47,895 bases of DNA from Dehalococcoidia bacterium (GTDB lineage Bacteria; Chloroflexota; Dehalococcoidia; GIF9; AB-539-J10): the NCBI GenBank assembly GCA_030605765.1, contig JAUWHP010000009.1:1-47895 (forward strand). The letters run 5' to 3'. This document shows positions 8,696 to 17,388 of the stretch, in pieces. The position numbers and the translations under genes are program-made. The notes under the pieces were generated by a model, which saw nothing but the letters and a program-made list of their open reading frames with translations, did no database searches and was not told where the DNA came from. Each line of letters opens with the position of its first letter. Position 1 is the first letter of the stretch.

Positions 8696-10105
8696 TCACG
8701 CTTGGCTCTTTTTTGAGTATTTGGGGAGATACCTCTTGATGAATTTCTCACTAATCAGCTTAAGGTCTTCCTCGGGCAGTGCCGAAAATAGCTCCCAACC
8801 TATGTCCAACGTATCTTCCACCTTTCTTTTCTCAAACTCGCCTTGAGAGATAAATTTTTTCTCAAATTCATCTGCATTCGCTAAATATGTTTTATCCCGT
8901 TCACTTAATGCCTCAGCGCCTATAATAGTTGATATTTCCCTGAGGTAACATCCTTCGGAGTAAGCAGCGTATGATTGCATGAAGACATTGTTGTGGTCTT
9001 CCCTGGTCTTGCCTGGCCCGATTCCCTCTTTCATCATCCGTGAAAGGGATAAGAATACGTCGATTGGTGGATATACCCCTTTCCTTTCCAGGTTTCGTGA
9101 AAGTACGATTTGCCCTTCGGTTATATAGCCAGTAAGGTCTGGTATAGGATGTGTTATATCATCGTCGGGCATGGTCAGAATAGGCATTATGGTTATTGAG
9201 CCTTCTTTTCCAGAAATTCTACCCGCTCGCTCATACATCGTGGCGAGGTCGGTGTACATATATCCAGGATATCCTCTTCTGGATGGTATCTCTTCGCGCA
9301 TGGCGGAAAGTTCACGAAGGGCTTCGCAGTAATTGGTCATGTCGGTGAGGACAACCAGCACATGCAAATTCCGCCTCCAGGCCAGATACTCAGCCGTGGT
9401 TAATGCGAGCCTCGGGGTTGATATTCGCTCTATGGTGGGGTCTGATGCAGTATTGATGAAGGCTACCGTTCTCTCTAAGGCGCCTGTTCTCTCAAGATTT
9501 CTTATGAAAAAGGAGGCGTCGTCGTAACTGATGCCAATAGCACCGAATACTATGGCGAACTTTTCCACCTTGCCTTTAACAGCAGCTTGTCTGATTATTT
9601 GAGCCGCTATTCGATTATGTGGTAGACCTGATCCACTAAATATGGGTAATTTCTGCCCCCTAACCAAAACATTTAAGCCATCTATTGAGGAGATACCTGT
9701 TTCAATAAACTCGGCTGGAGGCATACGAGACGCAGGATTTATGGGCTCACCGTTTATATCCAGATAGCTTTCCGGAATTATGGGGGGGGCGCCATCCATA
9801 GGCTCTCCCATCCCATTGAAGATTCTGCCCAGGATATCAGCAGATACTGCCAGCTTCAGAGTCTCGCCTTTGCACCTTATTTTGCTTCCAAGGAGGTCCA
9901 CCTCACTAACTCCACCAAATACTTGAACCACAGTGGCTTCGTCGCTGATGTCTATTGCCTGACCACTTTTTATTTGACCGCTACTGAGTTGAACGTCAAC
10001 TATCTCGTTAAATTTTATGCCAGGGATGCTTTCAGCTATAATTAGCGCTCCCTTAGCCTTATTGATTGCTTTTCCTTCTTTGATGTAAAGCGAGGGGATG
10101 TTCAT
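8696..10105 (-). CDS. atpB: V/A-type ATP synthase subunit B (non-catalytic nucleotide-binding subunit)
   Basis: Forms the hexameric head with subunit A. The 469 residues are the normal length. At the P-loop position it has [21 protein letters not shown] in place of a GKT motif, which marks it as the non-catalytic B subunit. Other conserved stretches are [57 protein letters not shown] and [21 protein letters not shown]. The start overlaps the atpA stop by 4 bp (ATGA), indicating translational coupling. Confidence 0.96.
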   Translation of the reverse strand: MNIPSLYIKEGKAINKAKGALIIAESIPGIKFNEIVDVQLSSGQIKSGQAIDISDEATVVQVFGGVSEVDLLGSKIRCKGETLKLAVSADILGRIFNGMGEPMDGAPPIIPESYLDINGEPINPASRMPPAEFIETGISSIDGLNVLVRGQKLPIFSGSGLPHNRIAAQIIRQAAVKGKVEKFAIVFGAIGISYDDASFFIRNLERTGALERTVAFINTASDPTIERISTPRLALTTAEYLAWRRNLHVLVVLTDMTNYCEALRELSAMREEIPSRRGYPGYMYTDLATMYERAGRISGKEGSITIMPILTMPDDDITHPIPDLTGYITEGQIVLSRNLERKGVYPPIDVFLSLSRMMKEGIGPGKTREDHNNVFMQSYAAYSEGCYLREISTIIGAEALSERDKTYLANADEFEKKFISQGEFEKRKVEDTLDIGWELFSALPEEDLKLISEKFIKRYLPKYSKKSQA

Positions 10106-11856
10106 GTGATTCCTCCTTTATGGCCTACCAGGTTTTGTTCCATTTCTAGCCATAGCTCCTTGGTCCGCTGTTCGAAGGTATCGTGGGGTATTTCCTTCAT
10201 TCTCGATATCTTGCGGATTACTGGAGATGAGCGGATGGCATCGATACCTGCCCCTGAATTTAGCATCTCCTGAGACAGTTCGTAAAACCTTATTATAGTT
10301 TTAAGCATGAGGCCAGCTTTTACTGGCATGCAGTAGGTATCAACTTCATGATAAGCGCTTTGTTGTAGAAAGTCCTCACGTATCATCCTGGCAACAAGCA
10401 GTAATAATTTGTCTCCATCGGGCAAGGCTTCAGGGCCTACAAGTCTCACGATTTCCTCCAGTTCAGCCTCCTGTTGCAGTATCTTCAAGGCGGTAGCTCT
10501 AGTATTCTCCCAGCCTGGATCAAACTGGTTCCACCAATCTTTAACTGCATCCACATAGAGGCTGTAGCTGGTGAGCCAACTTATGGCTGGGAAATGCCTC
10601 TTGTTTGCCAGGGAAACATCAAGAGCGTATAGAGCATCTACTATCCTGATCGTACTTTGGGTTACCGGTTCGCTAAAATCAGCTCCAGGAGGACTTACTG
10701 CACCACATATTGTTAATGCTCCTTTCCTTTTAGGGCTGCCTAAGCATTCAACCATCCCCGCCCTTTCATAAAAAGAGGCGAGTCGTGAGCCCATGTATGA
10801 AGGGAAGCCCTCTTCTCCTGGCATTTCCTCAAGTCTGCCACCCATCTCTCTCATAGCTTCAGCCCATCTTGATGTTGAATCTGCAACCAACAAAATATCG
10901 TAGCCCATATCCCTGAAGTATTCACCTATAGTAACGCCGACGAAAATGCTTGCTTCTCGTGCTACAACGGGCATGTTAGAGGTGTTAGCCAGGAATATTT
11001 CTTTCTCCTCTAGCATTTTTCCTGTTCTGGGGTCTTTAAGCTGCCTGAAACTATAAAGAACGTCAGCCATTTCGTTTCCTCTCTCACCGCAGCCAACATA
11101 TATGTTCAGATGTGTTTGAGCCCACCTGACTAGCTGCTGCAGAGCAACAGTCTTCCCTGTGCCAAAGCCTCCTGGTATGGCGGCTTTGCCGCCAAGGGCC
11201 AGGGGGAACATATAGTCCAGAATTCTCATGCCGGTGGTGAGAAGGCCTGAGGGATCGAGTCGCTGCTTATAGGCCCTGGGCTTTCTCACTGGCCATTCTT
11301 GCATTAACTTTAGCTCTTTCACCTCACCATTGAATTCCACCCAGGCTATAGGCTCCTCAACAGTATACTCGCCTTTGCGTATCTCTTTTATTCTCCCTTT
11401 GATTCCTGAGGGTAGCATGATTTTATGCTCTATGAGGCTGGTCTCGGGCACTGAGCCTATTATGTCTCCCTCGCTGACAGCATCCCCGACTTTTGCTGTG
11501 GGTGTGAATTGCCATTTCTTATCGCGGGGTAATGCACACGCCTTCGCACCTCGTCGAATAAACGAGCCAGTATTTTCAATCAGAGTAAGCAAAGATTTCT
11601 GAAGCCCATCATAAATAGACGCTACAAGCCCTGGACCTAACTCAGCGCTCAGGATTTTTCCTGTCCCCCTCACCTCTTCACCAATTTTCAATCCCAGAGT
11701 ATCTTCGTGCGCCTGGACTATGGCTTTATTTCGTTCCAGGCCTATTATCTCTCCTACAATTCCCTCCTTCCCTATCTCAACAATTTCATAAACCTGGGAA
11801 CCTTTCATATCATCAGCTATGACCAGGGGTCCCGAAACTCTCCATATTTTACCCAT
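10102..11856 (-). CDS. atpA: V/A-type ATP synthase catalytic subunit A
   Basis: Catalytic ATP-hydrolysing/synthesising subunit of the peripheral head. The 584 residues include the long non-homologous insert typical of V/A type A subunits. The P-loop is [15 protein letters not shown] near residue 228; the usual family form is GPFGSGKT, so two positions differ but the GKT core is intact. Walker B and signature regions are [20 protein letters not shown] and [21 protein letters not shown]. The start ATG is preceded by GAGGAGGTAGTAAACC on the coding strand. It begins 26 bp after the atpF stop. Confidence 0.97.
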   Translation of the reverse strand: MGKIWRVSGPLVIADDMKGSQVYEIVEIGKEGIVGEIIGLERNKAIVQAHEDTLGLKIGEEVRGTGKILSAELGPGLVASIYDGLQKSLLTLIENTGSFIRRGAKACALPRDKKWQFTPTAKVGDAVSEGDIIGSVPETSLIEHKIMLPSGIKGRIKEIRKGEYTVEEPIAWVEFNGEVKELKLMQEWPVRKPRAYKQRLDPSGLLTTGMRILDYMFPLALGGKAAIPGGFGTGKTVALQQLVRWAQTHLNIYVGCGERGNEMADVLYSFRQLKDPRTGKMLEEKEIFLANTSNMPVVAREASIFVGVTIGEYFRDMGYDILLVADSTSRWAEAMREMGGRLEEMPGEEGFPSYMGSRLASFYERAGMVECLGSPKRKGALTICGAVSPPGADFSEPVTQSTIRIVDALYALDVSLANKRHFPAISWLTSYSLYVDAVKDWWNQFDPGWENTRATALKILQQEAELEEIVRLVGPEALPDGDKLLLLVARMIREDFLQQSAYHEVDTYCMPVKAGLMLKTIIRFYELSQEMLNSGAGIDAIRSSPVIRKISRMKEIPHDTFEQRTKELWLEMEQNLVGHKGGIT

Positions 11857-11882
11857 GGTTTACTACCTCCTCTTAAACAAAC

Positions 11883-12242
11883 TTAGATTTCTACATCAAA
11901 CCCTATAGATTTCCTGATAAATGCTTTGTAATACCCCACAACATCCTTATATTGTGTGCCAAATTTTGATGGAACATCGATGATTACCGGAATGACCCTT
12001 TTCCCTTTCCTGAGGCGGGTCAGTAAATCCTTAACGTATTCTACATAATCTTCCAGTATCACTATTACCCCGACACCAGCTTCATCTATTAGCTCACCCA
12101 GAGCTTTCCGCACGTCTTCACGGGCATTATGCTCCTCCTTTATCACATAATAGCGACTGATCCCCGCTAACCTCAGCCCGCTAACCAGCTCTTCATCCCC
12201 TACAACGGCTATACTTAGGTGTTTAGCCTGTGCCGTGCTCAC
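11883..12242 (-). CDS. atpF: V/A-type ATP synthase subunit F
   Basis: Small rotor subunit that sits on the D shaft. The 119 residues show the F fold pattern: an N-terminal strand with AVVGDEELVSGLRLAGI, then a helix and the strand VGVIVILEDYVEYV, then VIPVIIDVPSKFG. It overlaps the end of atpC by 4 bp. Sequence and position between C and A both support the assignment. Confidence 0.9.
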   Translation of the reverse strand: MSTAQAKHLSIAVVGDEELVSGLRLAGISRYYVIKEEHNAREDVRKALGELIDEAGVGVIVILEDYVEYVKDLLTRLRKGKRVIPVIIDVPSKFGTQYKDVVGYYKAFIRKSIGFDVEI

Positions 12243-13273
12243 AATACTAAGTACTCCTTTATTTCCTCTGGTGAAATACCGTCGGCTATTGCTTTTAGAA
12301 TTAGCCTTAAGTTACGGATTTCAAATTCTTTGAGGATTAGATACCAGGCCATTACCAGTGGAGATAAGGTCTTTGGTGATAATAGTTCCCTAAGCAATCT
12401 GAGCTTATGCTTATCGATAATTCTATCTACAACTGTGATGCTGTTAGTTTTCGAATAGCTATTTAATATTTCCTCGGCCACACGCTGATATTGAGCACTT
12501 TCTAGCCTCTGAGGCATCTCAGTGAGTTTGCACGACAGCAATTCTCTGATGGCTTTATCTGTAATCATATATCCCCCAGAGATGGTGTATCCAGCAGCAT
12601 CCAGCCCTATGCCTTCGATTATGGCTCTTGATACAACTTGTAAGTTTGCCATGTCTATTAAGAGGCCGATGGCTTTTGTAAGGGTGGGACCATCTTTTAT
12701 GCCTCTGGCGATTTCTAACAGGTTCTTGTAGTATTCGCTATCTAACTTAGCTTCAGCCAGGAATTTGGGTTTCGTTTCTCCTGCTGTGGCATATCCTTGT
12801 AGTGCCGGTATATAATTTCCCAGCTTGCATCTGGTAAGTATTTCAGTGATGTTATCCAGGTCTGGGGCGGTAGAAAGCTTGTCGAGGAACCCATTGTTAT
12901 GGATAATACCTATCGGTATCATACGACTCTTTTTGCCCGTCGAAATGTTCTGTAAAGCGGATTTAATATTCAGAACATCATACTTTACTATGTAGGCTCT
13001 CAATAGCTTGAGAACATCTCCTGGAAGAAGCTTAAATGAACCTATGTAGTTTATGCGCTGTACAAAGTATCTCCACAGGTGCTCATCTAAAACATCAAAG
13101 TTTCTGGCATGTAATTCTTCAAAGTAACTTCCTATATCTGTCTGTCTAATGGCTCCCAGAGCATCTTGAATATTAGATGCCATTGACATCCTATTTATAT
13201 GGTCAGAGGTGATGGTTTTAGCCTCTTCGCCCTTCAGGTAAGCTGATATAAAAGGGTATCTTGTGTCAAACAA
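12239..13273 (-). CDS. atpC: V/A-type ATP synthase subunit C (rotor-to-membrane-ring socket)
   Basis: Homologous to V-ATPase subunit d; it joins the central shaft to the membrane K ring. The 344 residues are mostly alpha-helical, with the N-terminal FDTRYPFISAYLKGEEAKTI and internal pseudo-repeats typical of the family. It starts 9 bp after the atpE stop and overlaps atpF by 4 bp. Individual motifs are weak in this family, so operon position contributes to the call. Confidence 0.87.
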   Translation of the reverse strand: MFDTRYPFISAYLKGEEAKTITSDHINRMSMASNIQDALGAIRQTDIGSYFEELHARNFDVLDEHLWRYFVQRINYIGSFKLLPGDVLKLLRAYIVKYDVLNIKSALQNISTGKKSRMIPIGIIHNNGFLDKLSTAPDLDNITEILTRCKLGNYIPALQGYATAGETKPKFLAEAKLDSEYYKNLLEIARGIKDGPTLTKAIGLLIDMANLQVVSRAIIEGIGLDAAGYTISGGYMITDKAIRELLSCKLTEMPQRLESAQYQRVAEEILNSYSKTNSITVVDRIIDKHKLRLLRELLSPKTLSPLVMAWYLILKEFEIRNLRLILKAIADGISPEEIKEYLVL

Positions 13274-13282
13274 AATTGGCTC

Positions 13283-13864
13283 CTACGGAGTTTCGAAAAG
13301 CTCATTGTTTAGTTCAGGCAATAGTATTGGCAGTAGCATCTCAAGTCTGCTTTCATAACTGTTATCTATCCGGAATGTCCCATCAATGCTTTCGGCTATA
13401 ATTCCCCCTGTAAAATTAGCTTCCTTGACTTCCGTTATCCTATTAGCTAATTCCTTGTTGCTTTCAAGGAGCTTTCGGGTGGCGTCTACACTTTTAGGGG
13501 GAACGTAAATCCTTGCCTTATCTGCGCCGATTGCCTCTACTGCCTCCTGGATCAAGGTCATAGAATATTTTTCATTACTTGAAATCTGTGACAGTTCTTG
13601 TCTTACCCTGTCAGTCATTTTATTGATTACCGCATTTTTCGCGCGTGATAGTTCCTGACGTGACTTTATGGAAGCCTGAGCTACGATTCTCGCAGCCTCT
13701 TGCCTTGCTTCTCCCAACAGCTTCTGTTTCTCTTCCTGAAGCTTCACCTCTTGCTGCTTTGTGGCTTTTTCTCTCTCCTCCCGCGCCTTCGCCTCAGCCT
13801 CCCTTATTATATCCAGAGCCTCTACCTTGACTTTACTGATAACAGCTTCGCTTAAGTTTTCCAT
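13283..13864 (-). CDS. atpE: V/A-type ATP synthase subunit E (peripheral stalk)
   Basis: Peripheral-stalk subunit that, with the H/G subunit, holds the catalytic head still. The 193 residues have a charged N-terminal helix of about 90 residues rich in Ala, Glu and Lys, followed by a globular C-terminal domain with EANFTGGIIAESIDGTFRIDNSYESRLE, of which the GGII segment and the following DN are conserved. It lies 12 bp downstream of atpK. Confidence 0.9.
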   Translation of the reverse strand: MENLSEAVISKVKVEALDIIREAEAKAREEREKATKQQEVKLQEEKQKLLGEARQEAARIVAQASIKSRQELSRAKNAVINKMTDRVRQELSQISSNEKYSMTLIQEAVEAIGADKARIYVPPKSVDATRKLLESNKELANRITEVKEANFTGGIIAESIDGTFRIDNSYESRLEMLLPILLPELNNELFETP

Positions 13865-13876
13865 TTTGAGCTTCCT

Positions 13877-14359
13877 TTAAAAAAGTCCCAGCATGTTCAG
13901 GGCCATTATGGTAAATACCAGCCCTAGCACACCTAACAGCTCAACAAACACGGCTAACATCATGGCATTCGTTAGTATCTTCCCCTTTGTCTTGGGTAGA
14001 AGTGAAATGCCCGAGGCGCATACATTGCCCTGGTATATTGCCGAGAATAATTCAGCAAACCCTGCTATGAGGCCGCAAGCGAGAACGGCAAAACCATTGC
14101 TGCCACCAGCATCGGGCATGGCAGCAAGGTTAGGAACCACCCTGGTTAGGATAAGTATCAATACTATGAGCCCGTAGAACGTTTGTGTCATTGGTAGGGA
14201 GACCAGCACTATGACATTTCTAAGCTGTCCAGGCTCTTCTCCCAGTGTGGCTGCTCCGGCAGAGCCAGCAATGCCTAATCCTATTGAAGAGCCTAGCAAC
14301 CCACCGATCAACGCTATAGCACCCCCCAGAGTTGCTAATGAAATTGGATCAACTAACAT
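13877..14359 (-). CDS. atpK: V/A-type ATP synthase subunit K (membrane rotor ring), sodium-type residues
   Basis: Proteolipid of the rotating ring: 160 residues, four membrane helices in two hairpins, a duplicated form as in Enterococcus NtpK. The ion-carrying Glu is only in the second hairpin (VFVELLGVLG, E140). In the first hairpin the same place reads SLPMTQTFYG, so there is one carboxylate per four helices. The residues that bind sodium in NtpK (Leu61, Thr64, Gln65, Gln110, Glu139) correspond to L55, T58, Q59, Q110 and E140, all present. This suggests sodium coupling, although lithotrophs with proton use cannot be ruled out from sequence. An extra acidic residue, E103, lies in helix 3. 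Confidence 0.93.
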   Translation of the reverse strand: MLVDPISLATLGGAIALIGGLLGSSIGLGIAGSAGAATLGEEPGQLRNVIVLVSLPMTQTFYGLIVLILILTRVVPNLAAMPDAGGSNGFAVLACGLIAGFAELFSAIYQGNVCASGISLLPKTKGKILTNAMMLAVFVELLGVLGLVFTIMALNMLGLF

Positions 14360-14381
14360 TTTTATCCTCCCTTTCTTATTT

Positions 14382-16376
14382 TTAAGTCTTACCCCTGATA
14401 GGCACGAGCATGCGCTTCCTCAGTCTAAATGGGCTGTACTCCCTGCCAGTACCATCGTAGAACTTGAGCAGAAATTCCACAAAGCATAGCCTGAGGGAGT
14501 GTACAAAGCACGAGATGGTGCTGAGTAACAGGTTGAATATGTGTCCAAAAAGCAGAATTGTACTCGCTAATAAGATGCCAATAATAAGCCCCCCTGTATT
14601 GGTGGGCATCATGCCCGTTACCAAGTTTGCTATCATATTAAAGACCACAGCAAGGTAATACGTAGCTAGACCAACGCCTGCCAGGCGGCAGTATGACATA
14701 ATGTCTCCCAGAAGGCCTGTTATATCAAATAGCCAGAGAATGATGCCCAAGCCGCGATACTGCATGATGGACGCGGCAATAATTAAGACTACACCGAGAA
14801 GCATGAAGTACAACAAAATAGAGTATACTTGTTCAGCCAGTGGCAGAGCGCCCATACCGAGGAAGTTGAGGATCCATGGGACCCCAGCTATCTCAAGTAT
14901 AAATAAACCAATTTTACTTGTGATTAGTCCTTTGTTTCTTTCCTTTATCCCTCTAACAATTGCTATCACATGGCCTATGTTTACGTGGATGAGGCCTATT
15001 ACTATGGCGAATGCCAGAAAAGCCATGGCGTCTAGAAGGAAGCTTTGAAATCCCGGTGCAAGGGCCAGGCTTTCAATTCCCAGGAACGCAGCACAAAAAT
15101 CACCCAGGTAGTTTCCAGCGAGCAAACCAACAACCAGGGAAACTCCACTGCTTATATAAAGCAGCCTTTGAAATTGCTTGAAGGGTTCGGATTCTGGGTC
15201 ATCCACAGACTTCGGTAGTCCGAACTTCGCTAGCAGCATGAGGCATACGGAGTACACTACATCCCCTAACATGAGGCCAAAGAAAAAAGCAAAAGAGTAA
15301 GATATGACTGGCGTTGGATCCCATTCCCGGTATTTTGGGGTGCCGAATAGATTTACAATGACCTGGAATGGTCTAAATGCCTTTAAGTTTCTTTGTTTGG
15401 TGGGAGGTTGCTCCGCTCCCTCGGGTTTCCTGGTATCAATAAACGCATGGGCTATATTTTCCTTAAATTGAGAAATTGTATCCTCAGCGCTGTTTTCTGG
15501 AATCCATCCCTCGATTAAGGTTACATACTTCGCTTCACAAGCCTTTTCTAAAACTGACAATCTTTCATTTTCTGCAGACAGTGCTTCCCTGAAAAGGATG
15601 AGATTCTGCAAACTCTCTCTAGTCTTGCTTTCAATCTCCCCGTTGAGCTTTGCCAGTTCCGCATCAAGGCTGCAAATCCTACTCTCGGATTCTTCTAAAA
15701 AGCTCCTCAGTGTTAAGTCCTCGTCCGGCACCTGGATGACTCTGCCTCCGTTGTCCTTGATTGTGGTTTCTATGATTCGCTGGTTTTTAGTCTGCGCAAT
15801 TGTGTGGAGAATGGTTTCATTTTCTATTGTCGCTATTGTGCTTCCAAATAGGTACTTCCCCATCTTATCGCGTAGAGTTTCGTATATCTCGGTGGGGAAT
15901 ATAAAAACTCTGGAAAAAAGGTAATCGCCAGAAAAAGCTAAATCTCCTAATTTGACGTTTTCTAGCTGCTCCAGAGGTTCAAGATATTCCTTTAGTTCTT
16001 TAAGTCCTTCAGACTCCTGCTTGAGTTTAGCAGCTCTCTGGTGCATGTTACTGAGCTTGGCACATAGAGGCCTGACTTCACCATCAATTTCGCTGAACGG
16101 TCTGACATATATGACCTCGATATCCTTTTCTAGGTGGATTTTTTCTTCTTCTGGCATGTAAGCCAATACATTGCTGATGGTTGTTAATAACCCGTCAGCC
16201 TGCGCCCTTTCACTTTCAATGGCTTCCTTATCTACAGGCTTCAGCTCTTCGCTTTCCTCAACGTGAAGCGCACCAATTCTATGCAGGGTCTTGAGGGCTT
16301 CAGTGGAATCATCCCTGGTGGTTATTATCCTTGCTTTGACCATAGGGTCAGGTGTATTGAGGAATACAGGCTTCAT
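14382..16376 (-). CDS. atpI: V/A-type ATP synthase subunit I (membrane stator, a-subunit)
   Basis: The 664 residues comprise a cytoplasmic N-terminal half with coiled-coil segments (about residues 1-330) and a C-terminal half with about eight membrane helices. The half-channel arginines are visible in IMSYCRLAGVGLATYYLAV and HSLRLCFVEFLLKFYDG near the C-terminus, followed by the conserved YSPFRLRKR. It converts ion flow into ring rotation against subunit K. The start is 1 bp after the stop of the short H/G-like gene. Length and motifs are normal for archaeal-type I subunits. Confidence 0.95.
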   Translation of the reverse strand: MKPVFLNTPDPMVKARIITTRDDSTEALKTLHRIGALHVEESEELKPVDKEAIESERAQADGLLTTISNVLAYMPEEEKIHLEKDIEVIYVRPFSEIDGEVRPLCAKLSNMHQRAAKLKQESEGLKELKEYLEPLEQLENVKLGDLAFSGDYLFSRVFIFPTEIYETLRDKMGKYLFGSTIATIENETILHTIAQTKNQRIIETTIKDNGGRVIQVPDEDLTLRSFLEESESRICSLDAELAKLNGEIESKTRESLQNLILFREALSAENERLSVLEKACEAKYVTLIEGWIPENSAEDTISQFKENIAHAFIDTRKPEGAEQPPTKQRNLKAFRPFQVIVNLFGTPKYREWDPTPVISYSFAFFFGLMLGDVVYSVCLMLLAKFGLPKSVDDPESEPFKQFQRLLYISSGVSLVVGLLAGNYLGDFCAAFLGIESLALAPGFQSFLLDAMAFLAFAIVIGLIHVNIGHVIAIVRGIKERNKGLITSKIGLFILEIAGVPWILNFLGMGALPLAEQVYSILLYFMLLGVVLIIAASIMQYRGLGIILWLFDITGLLGDIMSYCRLAGVGLATYYLAVVFNMIANLVTGMMPTNTGGLIIGILLASTILLFGHIFNLLLSTISCFVHSLRLCFVEFLLKFYDGTGREYSPFRLRKRMLVPIRGKT

Positions 16377-16377
16377 A

Positions 16378-16692
16378 TCAATTCTGCCCTATGACAATAC
16401 TCACTATACGTTTCACAACCCCATCTGTTTTCTTATCGGCATTGGTTATGATTTCAGAAGCTTTGTTTGTAGCCACTTTATCTTTTTTGTCGGCTTCTAT
16501 CTCGGCGTTACGCACAATCTCCTGGCACTCCGTTTTGACTTCATCCATTGGCAACTGAGAAGAGAGAATTCCTTTAGCCTCCTCTTTAGCTTTGAAGAGG
16601 ATTTTGTTAGCTTTGATCCTGGCTTCCTCCAGTATCTTTTCAGCTTCGCTCTCTATATCCTCTACACTCTTGGAAATTTCCCTCATCGGCAT
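16378..16692 (-). CDS. atpH: V/A-type ATP synthase subunit H/G (peripheral stalk coiled coil)
   Basis: A 104-residue, mostly helical protein with heptad-like charge pattern (EDIESEAEKILEEARIKANK). In this operon position, ahead of subunit I, it is the H/G subunit that pairs with E to form the peripheral stalk. The start ATG 16692 is preceded by AAGAGGTG on the coding strand. This is the first gene of the operon; the promoters lie about 115-170 bp upstream. Short coiled-coil proteins carry little family signal, so gene order is the main evidence. Confidence 0.82.
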   Translation of the reverse strand: MPMREISKSVEDIESEAEKILEEARIKANKILFKAKEEAKGILSSQLPMDEVKTECQEIVRNAEIEADKKDKVATNKASEIITNADKKTDGVVKRIVSIVIGQN

Positions 16693-16811
16693 AATACACC
16701 TCTTTAATGGTCTTTAATGATACCTGTGGTTATTGGTGAGTGGTGTTTACAGACGGGCTTCTTGCACATGAGCATCAAAACTGTTGTCAGAAGTCATCAG
16801 TTGAGTTAGCA

Positions 16812-16866
16812 ATTATGCTAGGATTACCCACCTTTGTCAATACCAACCTTTGCCTTGACCATTATA
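16812..16866 (-). promoter_or_regulatory. Tandem promoter candidates for the V/A-ATPase operon
   Basis: On the minus strand TTGACA (16840-16835) and CATAAT (16817-16812) are separated by exactly 17 bp, a near-consensus sigma-70-type promoter, giving a leader of about 110 nt before atpH. A second element, TATAAT at 16866-16861, has a TGA directly before it, a perfect extended -10. No other gene start uses these sites. Confidence 0.6.
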
Positions 16867-16962
16867 TCAAAAAACTCCCAACCCTAAGTAAAAAGGCCCT
16901 CAAAAAAGTTTTGCGACATATAACATCACAGAAGTTTCTCAATGCCATTTTAGCTTGACTAC

Positions 16963-17331
16963 TTGCCCTGCCACCCTGCTTTGTTAGCTGTTCCATCTTC
17001 CGAGCCAGGCGGGCGGCTTTATCCTCCTCGCCTCACCTCACTGTTTAAGAAAGGGGCGGACATGCCAGGCGGGTTGGTGACAGAGATGCATGCAAGACGG
17101 TTATCCACCAGAGATGTGGAGGTAATGTTTATTGAAGCTTTAGGGCAGCGAGGGCGCGAGCTCATAGGCCGGTTCAAAGACAACTACACCTCAGCTATGA
17201 AATGTCTAAAGGACGATTTGGAGGAGTGCCTTGCCTATCTCAAATTCCCTGAGGCTCATTGGAGAGCTATCCGAACTACCAAGGGGAGTTCACCTCCAAA
17301 GCTGCCAATATGTGAATCAACCGCGGGATAG
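16963..17331 (+). pseudogene. IS256/Mutator-family transposase relic, internally deleted
   Basis: An open frame of 122 codons carries two separated pieces of an IS256-type transposase. The N-terminal piece is LVTEMHARRLSTRDVEVMFIEALG, like the family segment with GLSTRDVE. The C-terminal piece runs from RFKDNYTSAMKCLKDDLEE to CLAYLKFPEAHWRAIRTT, which in intact proteins is followed by NPIER and an Arg-rich tail. Here it breaks off into unrelated residues. The roughly 200 residues between, with the DDE catalytic acids, are missing, so no active enzyme can be made. The first ~35 codons do not resemble the family. Terminal inverted repeats were not identified. Confidence 0.65.
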
Positions 17332-17388
17332 ACTGCCGAAGGACGCACGACACAGTAATACAATCTCTTAATAGGCTTTATAGCTTCT

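Noticed and set aside
16740-16958. A 72-codon open frame on the plus strand upstream of the transposase relic
   Set aside because: It lies over the minus-strand ATPase promoters, has no recognisable motif and no ribosome-binding site.
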